DNA of 64,000 bases from Candidatus Flexicrinis proximus. GTDB lineage: Bacteria > Chloroflexota > Anaerolineae > Aggregatilineales > Phototrophicaceae. The stretch lies in assembly GCA_016712885.1 (NCBI GenBank), contig JADJQF010000016.1:62001-126000 (forward strand), read 5' to 3'. A program made the translations under genes and the position numbers. The notes beneath the pieces were generated by a model. The model ran no database searches and had not been told where the DNA came from. It saw nothing but the letters and a program-made list of their open reading frames with translations. The stretch's first letter is position 1; every line of letters begins with the position of its first letter. This document shows, piece after piece, positions 1-8,770 of the stretch.

Positions 1-371
1 ATAAACGTCCCCAGCCCGGCCAGCGCCCCCCACGGCCACTCCAACCGGTTCATCCCCACGCCGCCAATGCCCACCACGATCAGCAGCAGCGACGGCCCAT
101 GCCCCTGCGTCAGCACGGCCACCGCGCCCGCCGTCAGCCAGTCTGCCGCGCTCTGAATAATGCTCGCGTATCTTCTCAGCCCGCGTGTCAGCAGGGTGAT
201 GGTGACCGCCAGATTGCTCAGGCCGATCACCGTCAGTGTCATCGACAGCACGTCGTTATTAGCCAGCGATCCGGTCACGCCGGCCAGCGACAATACAACG
301 GCCGAGGCTGCCACCAGAAGCCGCAGCCCGAGCGCCGTCCATTGGGTCGCTGGGATCCGATTTTCAACCAT
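1..371 (-). CDS. Partial integral membrane protein (N-terminus only)
   Basis: The reverse strand is open from an ATG at 371 to the left edge, so only about 123 N-terminal residues are present. The translation starts MVENRIPATQWTALGLR and holds about four hydrophobic segments (around residues 14-32, 38-60, 78-95 and 100-120) separated by short charged loops. This looks like the membrane-embedded N-terminus of a multi-pass protein or of a sensor (kinase or GGDEF type), but no cytoplasmic domain is visible and the family cannot be named. The 125 bp to the next gene (stop at 497, same strand) hold nothing recognised. Confidence 0.55.
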   Translation of the reverse strand, partial: MVENRIPATQWTALGLRLLVAASAVVLSLAGVTGSLANNDVLSMTLTVIGLSNLAVTITLLTRGLRRYASIIQSAADWLTAGAVAVLTQGHGPSLLLIVVGIGGVGMNRLEWPWGALAGLGTF

Positions 372-496
372 GTGAATTACGTCTAATGTCCTAGACCTTC
401 GCTCTTATTATAGCGACTGCAATGCGTTCGAAGTATGGAGTTTCTCATCCGCGGATAAGCGTTTGCTCAATATATCACCAGCTCTCAGGCGAAGCG

Positions 497-2326
497 CTAA
501 GGCGTCGCCACCAATGTGAAGACGGACTTGGTACTTTTTACCTTACCCTCGGCGTTCTGAGCCGCCACATGCCACTTATACAGCGTATTGGTCAGCCACG
601 GCGCCGGCGGCGATCCCAGCGGCCACACACAGATCGACGAACAGGCCGCCTGTGCCGGCGTGACCACCGCCGTATACACCGTGACGCCGTCCCGCTTGAC
701 CACCACCTTGTAGCTGTCGGTCTGCGCGGTCGCCGTCCAGATGAAGCTCTGTCCATCGACCGGGACATCCCCCACCGGCGCGATCAGCGCGGGCATGGCC
801 GGCAGGTTGGTCGCCGTGAAGCGCACCGCCGCCGTCCACCCACTGTAGCGGTCCACGCCGTCGAACTGCCGGGCGCGCAGGTACCATGTCCCGCCTGGAA
901 TGCTGACATCGATGCTCGGCTCCTCGGCCATGTTGCTGCCGTTATCCAGCACCGGCGATCCGAACCCGCTCGAATCGTCGATCTGGATGTGGAACGCCGC
1001 GTCGTAGCCGGCCACATGGTTGGTCTTGCCTTCGGTCATCACCACCGTGAAGTCATGTCCATAGGTCAGCCCGGCCGCCGGCGTGACGATCACCGGCTGC
1101 CCCGGCAGCGGCGGGATGCACGGCGTAGCGGGCGCGGCCAGCGGCCTGTAGCTCAGGTTCACCCCGTCGACCAGATACGCCGGCGTGTTATCCGCGCTGT
1201 CCCCGCTGACTTCCACCCGCAGCCCCGACCACGCCGCGGGCGTTGTCCCCCACACTGTATATTTCTGCAGCGGCACGTTAGGCGGGATCGTAAACGTGCA
1301 CGATCGTGCCGTCGCCCCGCCATCCGAGCGCAGCAGTTTCACCGTCACCTGTTTCGGCACGGCGCTGGAATTTCCCAGCTTGATCTTGAGTTTCAGCGGC
1401 GAACCGCCGGCTACCAGCACCGGGATGTCCTGCCGCAGCACGGCTGCGCCGCCGGTCGTCCCCCGGTAAAACGAGAACACGCCGCCGTTGACTCCGGCCC
1501 CCTGCGCGCCCCCCAGCACCGACCAGTTCTGCGTCCCAAGGTCGAAGGCGCCGTTCCTGATCACGTTCGTATTGGCCAGGATGTCGCTGGTGATCGAGAT
1601 GCTGATCGGCGTGTAAAACTGGTTGATCATCACCTGCCAGCTCGCGCCCTGGTCGGCCATGTCTTTGGTCGTCCACTGCGGCAGACAGCGGAACCAGCCG
1701 CCGCCCTGGCTGGCCTGTGCGTCGGCACACTGGAAGTCGTAGGCCAGGAAATGGATCTCCTGTACTCGTTCTTCCCAGTGCAGCCGGTACGGCCAGGTGA
1801 AATCGACCGCCGCATTGGTCGGCGGGCGGTGGCTGTTTGGGAAAAACACCTGGTCGCAAGTATTGTCCACCACGTCCACGCCTTCCGGACGGAACACGCC
1901 CGGATACTGCGCCGTCAGATTGATGCGCCACCAGGCGAACATCTTGACAGCCACCGCGCCGGAGCGCAGCGCCTCCGCCGGCCAGGTGTTGACCCATTCG
2001 TTCGGCAGGACATTCTTCACGTAATCGCGCAGATCCATCTCGATCACTTCGGTGACCGGCCGGTCATCGAAAACCCACTCCGAGCAGTTGACGTAGGGCG
2101 TGATACCCACGCGGATCGTCGTCGGGAAGGTGATGTGCGAGATGTCGCGCGGGGTCATCGACTCGGCGACACGGTAGGCTTCCGTTTCCAGCTGACGGAT
2201 CGCCTCCAGGTCTGCGGCGGTGCGTTCAACCGGCTCGGTCGGCGGCTGTTTGGGGGCAGGCTGCGCGCTGACGGCAACACTCATCAGCACGGCAGCGGCC
2301 ACGAGTATAAATAAGCGTCGAAACAT
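497..2326 (-). CDS. Secreted SpoIID/LytB-domain protein with C-terminal Fn3-like modules
   Basis: A 609-residue protein with a signal peptide (residues 1-22, cleavage after VSAQ). Residues about 95-240 match the SpoIID/LytB domain of amidase enhancers and peptidoglycan lytic enzymes: the stretch IEMDLRDYVKNVLPNEW, then the conserved WPAEALRSGAVAVKMFAWWR around 115-134. Residues about 255-390 form a beta-sandwich (starting NGAFDLGTQNW) of the kind that recurs in other secreted proteins of this window. Residues about 405-609 look like two fibronectin-III or Ig-like repeats. A cell-wall or extracellular role is likely; true sporulation is not implied because no other sporulation gene is seen. 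The gene stands alone. Confidence 0.8.
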   Translation of the reverse strand: MFRRLFILVAAAVLMSVAVSAQPAPKQPPTEPVERTAADLEAIRQLETEAYRVAESMTPRDISHITFPTTIRVGITPYVNCSEWVFDDRPVTEVIEMDLRDYVKNVLPNEWVNTWPAEALRSGAVAVKMFAWWRINLTAQYPGVFRPEGVDVVDNTCDQVFFPNSHRPPTNAAVDFTWPYRLHWEERVQEIHFLAYDFQCADAQASQGGGWFRCLPQWTTKDMADQGASWQVMINQFYTPISISITSDILANTNVIRNGAFDLGTQNWSVLGGAQGAGVNGGVFSFYRGTTGGAAVLRQDIPVLVAGGSPLKLKIKLGNSSAVPKQVTVKLLRSDGGATARSCTFTIPPNVPLQKYTVWGTTPAAWSGLRVEVSGDSADNTPAYLVDGVNLSYRPLAAPATPCIPPLPGQPVIVTPAAGLTYGHDFTVVMTEGKTNHVAGYDAAFHIQIDDSSGFGSPVLDNGSNMAEEPSIDVSIPGGTWYLRARQFDGVDRYSGWTAAVRFTATNLPAMPALIAPVGDVPVDGQSFIWTATAQTDSYKVVVKRDGVTVYTAVVTPAQAACSSICVWPLGSPPAPWLTNTLYKWHVAAQNAEGKVKSTKSVFTLVATP

Positions 2327-2548
2327 CGGTGCGCTCAGTCCTTTTTCAACATTGCCGCAATTATACGCTAAATGTTGTCGCGCTACTTCTTAAGGTCGCC
2401 ATCCCGCCGCCTGGCACCTGCGCCATTGCCCCTTTTTTCCCATACGGCCTCCGCTGTACAGCGCCCCGCGCCCCACATCTTCACTCATCTCTCACGGTCT
2501 GTTGCGCTACACTAGAGTCTGCTATGCACTTTCGATGGAGTCCTATCC

Positions 2549-2580
2549 TCACCCCGGCAGGAGTGCAAACTCCTGCACAA
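2549..2580 (+). repeat. Intergenic hairpin repeat, 5' fragment (copy 1)
   Basis: Contains CACCCC followed by hairpin b of the family: stem GCAGGAG (2557-2563) pairing with CTCCTGC (2570-2576). The remaining modules are absent here. A 3' fragment (copy 2) lies on the other side of the SGNH gene. The rest of the 306-bp gap between 2327 and 2632 shows no gene. Confidence 0.75.
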
Positions 2581-2632
2581 TGCATAGTCCGCCGCATGTT
2601 TGCCGCTGCCGCGCCCAAGGACGCTTCTCGCC

Positions 2633-3520
2633 ATGTCATCCATCGACCCCGCCGTATTGAAGCGCTACCGCCGCCGCCGGCTGACCCGCCGGCTGCTTGG
2701 CACAGCCTTGCTTGTCGTCCTGACCCTCGTGCTGATCGAAGTCCTGCTGCGCGTCACTGACCCCTTCGGCGCGGCCTATTTTGGCGATCTGGCGGGCAAC
2801 TTCTACGACGTCGCCATCGACGACCCCCGCGGTTATGTCGTCCCCCCCGGTGAATACCACGCCAGCCACTGGTCCTTCAGCATCCAGCCCGACCACACCC
2901 GTACCGTTCCCGACACCAACCCCGACGCGCCGCGCACGCTGGTCTTCGTCGGCGACTCGGTCGCGTTCGGCTACGGCGTGGAAGACGCGGAGACGTTTGT
3001 CAACCTCGTCGCGCAGGCCCTGCCGGACTGGCGTGTTATCAACGACTCGTACCCCGGCTGGAACATCCAGAACCTCGAAGGCGCGTGGGCGCAGCACCCG
3101 GACGCCGACCTGATTTTCGTCCTGACCATCACCAACGACCTGACCGAATCTTATCTCACCCCCGGCCAACGAGGCTGGCGTCCGCTCTATATTCAGGCCT
3201 ATGCCATGTGGGTCGGCTGGATCTTCACGGGTTTCCCCACCCCCGCGCCAGAAACGCTGGCCGCGCTCGAACCTGGCTGGATCGCCAGCATCAGTGCGCT
3301 CGCCGCCGATCCGCGCGTCACCTTCCTGACCATCGACACCGCCGGCGATTACGAGCAGCGCGTCGCCTCCATGTTCCCCGACAAAACCGTCATCCTTGAG
3401 AATTACACCGGGCTGGTCAGCACCGTTGACTCGCACCCTAACCCCGCCAGCCATGTCTTTCTGGCCGCGCAGATCATCCCGGTTGTCCAGAGCCGCATCG
3501 CCGCCCTCGACCCCGATTAG
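2633..3520 (+). CDS. Membrane-anchored SGNH/GDSL-like hydrolase
   Basis: A 295-residue protein with a basic N-terminus followed by one transmembrane segment (about 21-40), so anchored with the domain outside. The sequence LVFVGDSVAFGYGV carries the SGNH block I serine (S109), as in GDSL esterases and acyltransferases. A likely block V Asp/His pair lies near the C-terminus (DSHPNPASH). The N of block III may be in TITNDLTE. I chose ATG 2633 because the upstream in-frame ATG at 2600 adds an unconserved 11-residue extension. The substrate is unknown; such proteins often deacetylate or acylate surface glycans. The gene is bracketed by half copies of the intergenic repeat. Confidence 0.7.
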   Translation: MSSIDPAVLKRYRRRRLTRRLLGTALLVVLTLVLIEVLLRVTDPFGAAYFGDLAGNFYDVAIDDPRGYVVPPGEYHASHWSFSIQPDHTRTVPDTNPDAPRTLVFVGDSVAFGYGVEDAETFVNLVAQALPDWRVINDSYPGWNIQNLEGAWAQHPDADLIFVLTITNDLTESYLTPGQRGWRPLYIQAYAMWVGWIFTGFPTPAPETLAALEPGWIASISALAADPRVTFLTIDTAGDYEQRVASMFPDKTVILENYTGLVSTVDSHPNPASHVFLAAQIIPVVQSRIAALDPD

Positions 3521-3577
3521 GGTGTCCGCAGGGCGCATCGCCCTCTGGCGGAGGTATGGAGCCAGCACCTCCATAAT
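3521..3577 (+). repeat. Intergenic hairpin repeat, 3' fragment (copy 2)
   Basis: Starts directly after the SGNH stop codon. Contains degenerate hairpin d (AGGGCG, then CGCCCT) and hairpin e (TATGGAG pairing with CTCCATA). Modules a to c are missing. Confidence 0.7.
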
Positions 3578-3694
3578 GCAGATACGCATAATACCCGCCA
3601 GATGCAGCCGGTGACTCAGCATTTGCCGCGGAGTGCGCTACACTCGTGCCATTGTCACTCTGTCACCCCCAATACCCCGCCCGTTGGAGGCAAA

Positions 3695-4060
3695 ATGTCC
3701 GCCATCGCCCTTGTATTGATCGCCCTCGTCGCCCTCGAACACGCCTATTTCCTGTATCTGGAGATGTTTGCCTGGACCGCCGCCAGCACGCGCCGCTCGT
3801 TCGGCACCACCGCCGAATTTGCCGAAGCGTCGAAATCCCTGGCTGCCAACCAGGGGCTGTATAACGGCTTTCTGGCCGCCGGCCTGGTCTGGAGCATCCT
3901 GCACCCCGATCCGCTTGTCGGCCGTCAGATCGCCATCTTCTTCCTGGCCTGTGTGCTGGTTGCCGCGGCCTACGGCGGCTGGTCGGTCAAGCGCTCGATC
4001 ATGATTATTCAAGGGCTGCCGGCGCTGCTCGCACTCGCCGCAGTCCTGTTCATTCGCTAA
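3695..4060 (+). CDS. DUF1304 family small membrane protein
   Basis: A 121-residue protein with four predicted membrane helices. Features typical of the DUF1304 family are the early EHAYFLYLEMFAW stretch, the Asn in NQGLYNGFLAAGLVW and a second half rich in Ala and Val. The function of the family is not established. ATG 3695 is preceded by a good ribosome site (TTGGAGG, 3684-3690), so the longer open frame from 3602 is not used. It appears monocistronic. Confidence 0.8.
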   Translation: MSAIALVLIALVALEHAYFLYLEMFAWTAASTRRSFGTTAEFAEASKSLAANQGLYNGFLAAGLVWSILHPDPLVGRQIAIFFLACVLVAAAYGGWSVKRSIMIIQGLPALLALAAVLFIR

Positions 4061-4108
4061 CCTTGTTCGCCACCCCGCCCGCTGCCCATCAGCCCTCACA
4101 TTACCCCG

Positions 4109-4183
4109 CACTTCACTTCTCTCACTGCTTTCTCCCCTGTCCGGGCGGAGAGGGGCCGGGGGGGTGAGGTTGCTCTCCGCCCC
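4109..4183. repeat. Dispersed GGGGTGAGGTT-type repeat (second family)
   Basis: A pyrimidine-rich TTCACTTCTCTCACT tract leads into CTCCCCTGTCCGGGCGGAG and GGGGGTGAGGTTGCTC. Related units occur at 13013-13066 and 57297-57426. The unit lies directly after the stop of the phosphoesterase gene (reverse strand), where it could act as a 3' structure. Confidence 0.55.
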
Positions 4184-4188
4184 TACCG

Positions 4189-5052
4189 TCAGCGCTTCGG
4201 TTCCCTGAACTGCGCGAAGTCCGGGTTCGCCCACAGCACATCCCACGCCTCGGCGGGTACTTGTGCCTGCGCGCCCCGGTAAGCCGCCGCCATACCCTCG
4301 ACCGTCAGCGGCGGGGCATCGCCTTCCCAGCGCGCGTAGAGCTCCCCCAGCAGCGGGTCGAGAAACGGCAGGCCGAAGCGCTCCAGCAAGGCCGTCCTGA
4401 ACCACTGGAACTGTGCCATCAGATCCGGCGCGAAAATCAACTCGCCGTACTTCACCCGCGTCGCCTCGAAGGGGAGTGTTAAGTCCGTTTCCGGCGTATG
4501 GATGGCGCCGGTCGCCAGATCGTAGATCGTCACCTGCGGCGGCGCATCCGCCGTGACCTCCATCCGCGCCACGGTTGAGATGGTCTGGCGCATCAGCCCC
4601 GCCGACGACACCGCGCCGGGGTTGATGAGTGTCACCCCGTCGGTCTCGATCACGCCGGGGATGTGCGTATGCCCGTAGATCACAATTTTTGCGCCGTGAT
4701 CACGGCCATACGATGACCAGAGCCGCAGCTTCGACGCCCAGTCGACTTCGGCGCGTAGGCGGAACTCGTATTCGGTGTCGAGCGCGTGTCCGTGGACCAG
4801 CAGCATGCGCTGGCCCCCGGCGTTAAACGGGATCAGATGCGGCAGCGCCTTGCGCGTCTCCTCAGGTTCGTCGTTGCCAAAGACCGCGAACACCGGCGCG
4901 ATCCGGCTGAGCTGCTCCAATACCCACAACTCGCCGACATCCCCGCCGTGCAGCACCACATCCACCCCGGCGAGGATTTCGAAAACGGCGGACGGTAGCG
5001 CCCGCCGCCGGTGCGGCATGTGCGTGTCTGAAATCAATCCGATCGTCGTCAT
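4189..5052 (-). CDS. Metallophosphoesterase, YfcE/MJ0936-like
   Basis: A 287-residue calcineurin-like phosphoesterase. The dinuclear-metal ligands are visible in order: D9 and H11 (LISDTHMPH), D38 (LHGGDVGE), N60 (FGNDE), HGH near residue 87 and GHTHIPG near 125. This covers the small YfcE-type phosphodiesterase core (about 165 residues). A roughly 120-residue C-terminal extension has no recognised domain, unlike ordinary YfcE. Start ATG at 5052 opens directly with the MTTIGLISDTH strand. The substrate cannot be deduced. The second-family repeat follows its stop. Confidence 0.85.
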   Translation of the reverse strand: MTTIGLISDTHMPHRRRALPSAVFEILAGVDVVLHGGDVGELWVLEQLSRIAPVFAVFGNDEPEETRKALPHLIPFNAGGQRMLLVHGHALDTEYEFRLRAEVDWASKLRLWSSYGRDHGAKIVIYGHTHIPGVIETDGVTLINPGAVSSAGLMRQTISTVARMEVTADAPPQVTIYDLATGAIHTPETDLTLPFEATRVKYGELIFAPDLMAQFQWFRTALLERFGLPFLDPLLGELYARWEGDAPPLTVEGMAAAYRGAQAQVPAEAWDVLWANPDFAQFREPKR

Positions 5053-5115
5053 AGGCCAGCCTGTTCCGTGTAATCCCGTCCTGGCACCCGCCGCTCGTGC
5101 CCCAGCGGGATGCTC

Positions 5116-5147
5116 AACAAAAAGGCGCCGGTTTTCTCGGCGCCTTC
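5116..5147 (-). terminator. Rho-independent terminator
   Basis: Read on the reverse strand, a 9-bp stem AAGGCGCCG/CGGCGCCTT (5122-5130 with 5138-5146) is followed by TTTTTGTTG. It lies downstream of the secreted protein gene ending at 5303, with repeat copy 3 between stop and terminator, so that repeat should be transcribed. Confidence 0.8.
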
Positions 5148-5200
5148 CCTCTGAGAGGCTATCTCAGGCCTCGTTCAATCCGAGGCTCCGCCTGGCACGC

Positions 5201-5292
5201 GTTTTCAGCGCGCGCGCTGAAAACGTAGGTCAGGGAGTCCAGAGGGCGTAAGTCCTCTGGTGGAGGTGTGGAGGCGTCGCCTCCGCATCCAC
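5201..5292 (+). repeat. Intergenic hairpin repeat (copy 3; modules c, d, e)
   Basis: Module c is the palindrome GTTTTCAGCG, loop CGCG, CGCTGAAAAC (5201-5224). Module d is CCAGAGG with CCTCTGG. Module e is GGAGGC with GCCTCC. The linker TGGAGGTGTGGAGG is shared with other copies. Modules a and b are absent. Confidence 0.75.
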
Positions 5293-5302
5293 CTCTGCGC
5301 CG

Positions 5303-6781
5303 TTAGCGAGCCGCGACCGTGCCGAGGTGGAACGCCGCCACGTAATCCCCCAGCGAGCTCTGGCTGCTGCTGGTAAAGCGGAAGTTCAGGAACCCGCCGT
5401 CCTGTACCGTGAACACGTCCGCCGGGATCACCAGCATCGAGTCGAAGTCACCGCCGCCCAATTGGCGCCCGTTTTCGCGGCTTACATAGAATCCGGTCAG
5501 GTTCACGCTGTCACCGAAGCACAGGCTGGCGCTCCCAGCGTCGTCGCACGAGATTGGTGTCCCGTCGTCCAGCCGCACAATCGCCGTCCCGTCAGAGTTG
5601 ACGGTTGTGATCATCGTATCCAGCGCGTTGGTCACCGCGATCATGTAAGTCGTGTACGGCACGCCTGACGCCACCATGTTCGACGTGACGTTCACCACGA
5701 ATGGATCGCCTGCGGCCTCGCCGCTCCCGTCGTTACGGGTAACGACCAGCCCTTCGATCAGCAGGAGGAATTCGCCGGCGGTGCTGCCCACGCTCCCGAC
5801 CACGACGCTGACGTTGCCCAGCGTGCTGCCGGTGTAGTTGAACGTTTTGTGGGCGGTCAATCCAGACGGCCCAATCGCGCCGGTCGTCGGCAGGTTGGCG
5901 ATGTATCCGGATGCCGCTGGCTCGTCGTCGTTGCAGAGCGTGTTCCCCTGTTCGTCGATCACCGCGATGATCGGGTCGAACGCACCAATGCCGATAGCGG
6001 TCGCTGTGTAGTTGAAGCCCGGACGCATGTTCACCAGCACTTCCACGCCGTTATCGAAGGTGATCCCGCCTGGGCAGGATACCGCGATGCCGGGCGTCGT
6101 CGAGGGCAGGGTCGGCGCGGGCGTTGACCGGCCGGTCGGGCCAGTCGGACCGGTTGGACCAGTGGGGCCGGTTGGCCCGGTCGAGCCGGACGCCACGCCC
6201 ACCAGTTCCACCGCGTCGATTTCCGTCCAGTTGCCGCTGGCGGCCTGATCGAGGGTGATGATCACGCTGTTCACCGGCGTCGAGACGCCTGTCACGTTGA
6301 TGGAATGGACGCCGGGGCAGGTACGGCTCCCGCGGTCGCCGCTGTTGGTCAGGGTGATGATCGAATCGTCGGCATTCGAGTCTGCCACTGCCAGCCCTGT
6401 GATCGACCCCGGATTCAGCACGATATGCACGTTAATCTGCGTCGGGATCACGTACTCGTCGAAGCCGACGATCAGGTACTCGTCATCCGCGGCCGACAGC
6501 GTCGCGAACGCCGTCTGCTGATCCGAGCAGCCTGAGCTGTCCGGTGCGCCGGTCGCCTGCATCGCGCTCCACCCGGTATCGGAGTATTCACTGCTCGCCA
6601 GCGCGAGCGTCGCCCACTGGCGGATTTCTCCGCTGCTTCCGCCTGGCCCGGTCGGCCCCTGGGTGTTGCCGCCCTTACTGGTGGCGGGTGTCGGATTAGG
6701 TTTTGTCCCCTGCGCGAAGGTCGGCAGCGCCAGCAGCAGCAGCGCGCAGAGTGCCAGTAGGCGGGATGTCCTGTTTAACAT
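5303..6781 (-). CDS. Secreted protein with collagen-like GPT repeats and beta-sandwich domains
   Basis: A 492-residue protein with a signal peptide (LLALCALLLLALPTFAQG). Residues about 50-200 look like a discoidin/F5-F8-type sandwich (WATLALASSEYSDTGW, then a DAVELVG end). A run of about six Gly-Pro-Thr triplets (roughly residues 203-220, encoded at 6125-6185) resembles a short collagen-like stalk. The rest is beta-rich with two repeated PPC-like units. ATG 6781 is chosen because it sits just before the signal peptide with GGGAGAT upstream; the longer open frame to 6871 has no good start. The function is unknown; an extracellular or surface role is inferred. Confidence 0.7.
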   Translation of the reverse strand: MLNRTSRLLALCALLLLALPTFAQGTKPNPTPATSKGGNTQGPTGPGGSSGEIRQWATLALASSEYSDTGWSAMQATGAPDSSGCSDQQTAFATLSAADDEYLIVGFDEYVIPTQINVHIVLNPGSITGLAVADSNADDSIITLTNSGDRGSRTCPGVHSINVTGVSTPVNSVIITLDQAASGNWTEIDAVELVGVASGSTGPTGPTGPTGPTGPTGRSTPAPTLPSTTPGIAVSCPGGITFDNGVEVLVNMRPGFNYTATAIGIGAFDPIIAVIDEQGNTLCNDDEPAASGYIANLPTTGAIGPSGLTAHKTFNYTGSTLGNVSVVVGSVGSTAGEFLLLIEGLVVTRNDGSGEAAGDPFVVNVTSNMVASGVPYTTYMIAVTNALDTMITTVNSDGTAIVRLDDGTPISCDDAGSASLCFGDSVNLTGFYVSRENGRQLGGGDFDSMLVIPADVFTVQDGGFLNFRFTSSSQSSLGDYVAAFHLGTVAAR

Positions 6782-6919
6782 AAGTGAATCTCCCAGTCTT
6801 TTATAAGCCCCCGATGAGACAATTATAGCCTTAATTGGTTCCTGCGCTGGGCAAAAACCCTCAATTCTCATACGCTTGCCATCCCCGTGCCGTCCTGTAC
6901 GCCGGCGCGGCCCAGGCCG

Positions 6920-7867
6920 TCAGTCCGCCACGATCCGCTTCACGGTCTCCAGGTCAAGGTTGCTGCCGCTCACCACGCATACGGTCGGTCGCCCATCGTC
7001 CGCCACCGTTCCGCTGCGCAGTGCCGCTACCGTGACCGCGCCGCCGCCCTCGATCAGCCATCCCTGCTCGGACAGCATCCAGCGCATCGCTTCGGCGATC
7101 TGTTCCTCAGTGACCAGCACCACGCGGTCCACATACTTGTGGGCCAGCCCGACCGTGATCGCCCCGACCTCGATGTCGCCGCTGAGCGCCTCCGCCAGCG
7201 TGTCCCACACCTGCGGCAGCGCTGTGCCGTGCTTGACGTTGTGCATGGCGGGCGCGTGCGCCGCGCACACCCCGATCACCTCGCAGTCCGGTCGCGCTGA
7301 CTTGATGGCCACCGCGATCCCCGTCAGCAGGCCGCCCCCGCTGGCCGGCACCAGTACCCGCGCCATCTCAGGAAGCTGCGCCAGGAGCTCCTGGCCGCAC
7401 GTCCCCGCGCCGCTGACGATGTCGGCGTCGTTATACGGCGAGATGTACGGGATTTCCTCCTCTTTCGAGCGCCGGATCGCCTCGGCCTCCGCGGCGTCGT
7501 AATTCGTCCCGAACAGCACCCCCTCGCCGCCGTGCAGCCTGACCCCGTCCACTTTCTTGCGCGGGGTATGTGACGGCATCAGAATCGTCGCCTTCACGCC
7601 GGTCAGCCGCGCGGCATACGCCAGCGCCTGCGCGTGGTTCCCCGACGAGGCCGCGATCACTTCCGGCGTCGCCGCGCCTGACTCCTTTAATCTGAGCATG
7701 GCGTTCAGCGCGCCGCGGACTTTGAAGCTGTGCGTCGGGTTGACGTTCTCCAGCTTCAGCCACACCGCGCCCAGTTTCGGCGCGTGCTCCAGCGGTGTCG
7801 GCGTCAGATACGGCGCGATCCGGGCTTGCGCCTCGGCAATGCTTTGTGCGGTGACGGGATCGGTCAT
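6920..7867 (-). CDS. Threonine/serine dehydratase, PLP-dependent
   Basis: A 315-residue fold-type II PLP enzyme of the catabolic (TdcB-like) threonine dehydratase family, converting threonine to 2-oxobutanoate and ammonia. PLP lysine K49 lies in HSFKVRGA, the substrate motif is ASSGNHAQ, and the glycine-rich phosphate loop is ASGGGLLTG. The length and lack of a C-terminal regulatory ACT domain argue against biosynthetic IlvA. The C-terminus ends VVSGSNLDLETV, as in serine racemase/threonine dehydratase relatives, so racemase activity is an alternative. Single gene. Confidence 0.85.
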   Translation of the reverse strand: MTDPVTAQSIAEAQARIAPYLTPTPLEHAPKLGAVWLKLENVNPTHSFKVRGALNAMLRLKESGAATPEVIAASSGNHAQALAYAARLTGVKATILMPSHTPRKKVDGVRLHGGEGVLFGTNYDAAEAEAIRRSKEEEIPYISPYNDADIVSGAGTCGQELLAQLPEMARVLVPASGGGLLTGIAVAIKSARPDCEVIGVCAAHAPAMHNVKHGTALPQVWDTLAEALSGDIEVGAITVGLAHKYVDRVVLVTEEQIAEAMRWMLSEQGWLIEGGGAVTVAALRSGTVADDGRPTVCVVSGSNLDLETVKRIVAD

Positions 7868-7970
7868 CTTACCTCTGGCAGGTGGTCCGAATCGGGGCAG
7901 TGCAGACCGCGTATTCTGGCACGTCTCGCCCGCCGCGTCTAATTTCGGTCGCCGCTGCCGGTCGCGCTGT

Positions 7971-7998
7971 CAAACAAAAAAGAGGCCGGAAAGCCTCG
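7971..7998 (-). terminator. Rho-independent terminator
   Basis: On the reverse strand, stem GAGGC/GCCTC (7982-7986 with 7993-7997) is followed by TTTTTTGTTTG. It lies downstream of the redoxin-fold gene ending at 8178; repeat copy 4 sits between the stop codon and this terminator. Confidence 0.7.
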
Positions 7999-8053
7999 TG
8001 AGGAACTCTGGAAAGACGCATCGCACGCGTCGGAAGCTGTTATGCACTTGGTT

Positions 8054-8162
8054 TGTGTGGGCGGCCTTCACGCCTCCGCGAGGGATTTGCACCAACTCGA
8101 CCCCGCTATGCGAGGTGCGGGAGTGCAAACTCTTGCCAGGGTCTGGGGCGGAACCCCAGGGA
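8054..8162 (-). repeat. Intergenic hairpin repeat, degenerate reverse copy (copy 4)
   Basis: Reverse orientation: degenerate e (GTGGGCGGC with GCCTCCGC), d (GAGGG and CTCGA), a short c (CGCTATGCG), b (GAGTGCAAACTC) and a (CTGGGG with CCCCAG). Base pairing is weaker than in complete copies. Confidence 0.6.
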
Positions 8163-8177
8163 AACGTATCGCGCGCT

Positions 8178-8657
8178 TTAGTCCTTGCGCAACGAACTGG
8201 CGGCCTTCAGCACGTCGTCCATCATCGGCCAGAGCAGTTCGTCGGTCAGCAGCCAGCGGAAGCGCATCACGCGCCGCCGGTCGAGCAGCAGCAGGCCGGG
8301 GGACATGTGCGTCCGGTAGGTCGCCTGTACCATCCCGTCCGGGTCGGCCAGCAGCGGCAGCGTGACCGGCACCGGCGTGTTGATGATGAAATTCGTCAGC
8401 GTGTTTACGCGCCCGCGGATCACGATCGCCACCGAAAGTCCGCGCGCCGCCAGCTTGCTGGCCTCTTTTTGCATGGTCAGGATGCGGTTGATGCTGATCG
8501 GACGCCAGATGTCGCCGATAAAACCCAATAGCATCCCTTCCGGCCCCATCAGGGTGTCCAGGCTGCGACGGACGCGATTGTGATCGGAAAGGGAGAAGGC
8601 GGGCAGTGCTTTGGTCTGGGCACGGAATTTTGAAGTGAGGGGAAGGGTGTTGCCCAT
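8178..8657 (-). CDS. Redoxin-fold protein without cysteines (paralog 1)
   Basis: A 159-residue protein resembling AhpC/TSA redoxins: the ALPAFSLSDHNRVRRSLDTL opening, a beta strand GMLLGFIGDIW where peroxiredoxins carry the TxxC peroxidatic loop, then LPLLADPDGMVQATYR and GLLLLDRRRVMRFRW. There is no cysteine anywhere, so thiol peroxidase chemistry is excluded. The tandem paralog at 8939-9433 has the same property. The role may be structural or ligand-binding. ATG 8657 follows a purine-rich stretch. The two paralogs are separated by repeat copy 5. Confidence 0.65.
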   Translation of the reverse strand: MGNTLPLTSKFRAQTKALPAFSLSDHNRVRRSLDTLMGPEGMLLGFIGDIWRPISINRILTMQKEASKLAARGLSVAIVIRGRVNTLTNFIINTPVPVTLPLLADPDGMVQATYRTHMSPGLLLLDRRRVMRFRWLLTDELLWPMMDDVLKAASSLRKD

Positions 8658-8770
8658 GAGCGTGTGAGCCTTAACGATATGGCGATCTGTATATCGATTA
8701 TCAACCCTTTATCAACTATTCGTCAATGAATTGGTTGTTACAGTTCCGAAACTCTCGCCGATGTGCGCTT

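Noticed and set aside
497..2314. Sporulation capacity from the SpoIID domain
   Set aside because: SpoIID/LytB domains are common in non-sporulating bacteria and no other sporulation gene is seen.
2600..2632. Longer start for the SGNH hydrolase
   Set aside because: The added residues have no ribosome site and precede a typical anchor sequence starting at 2633.
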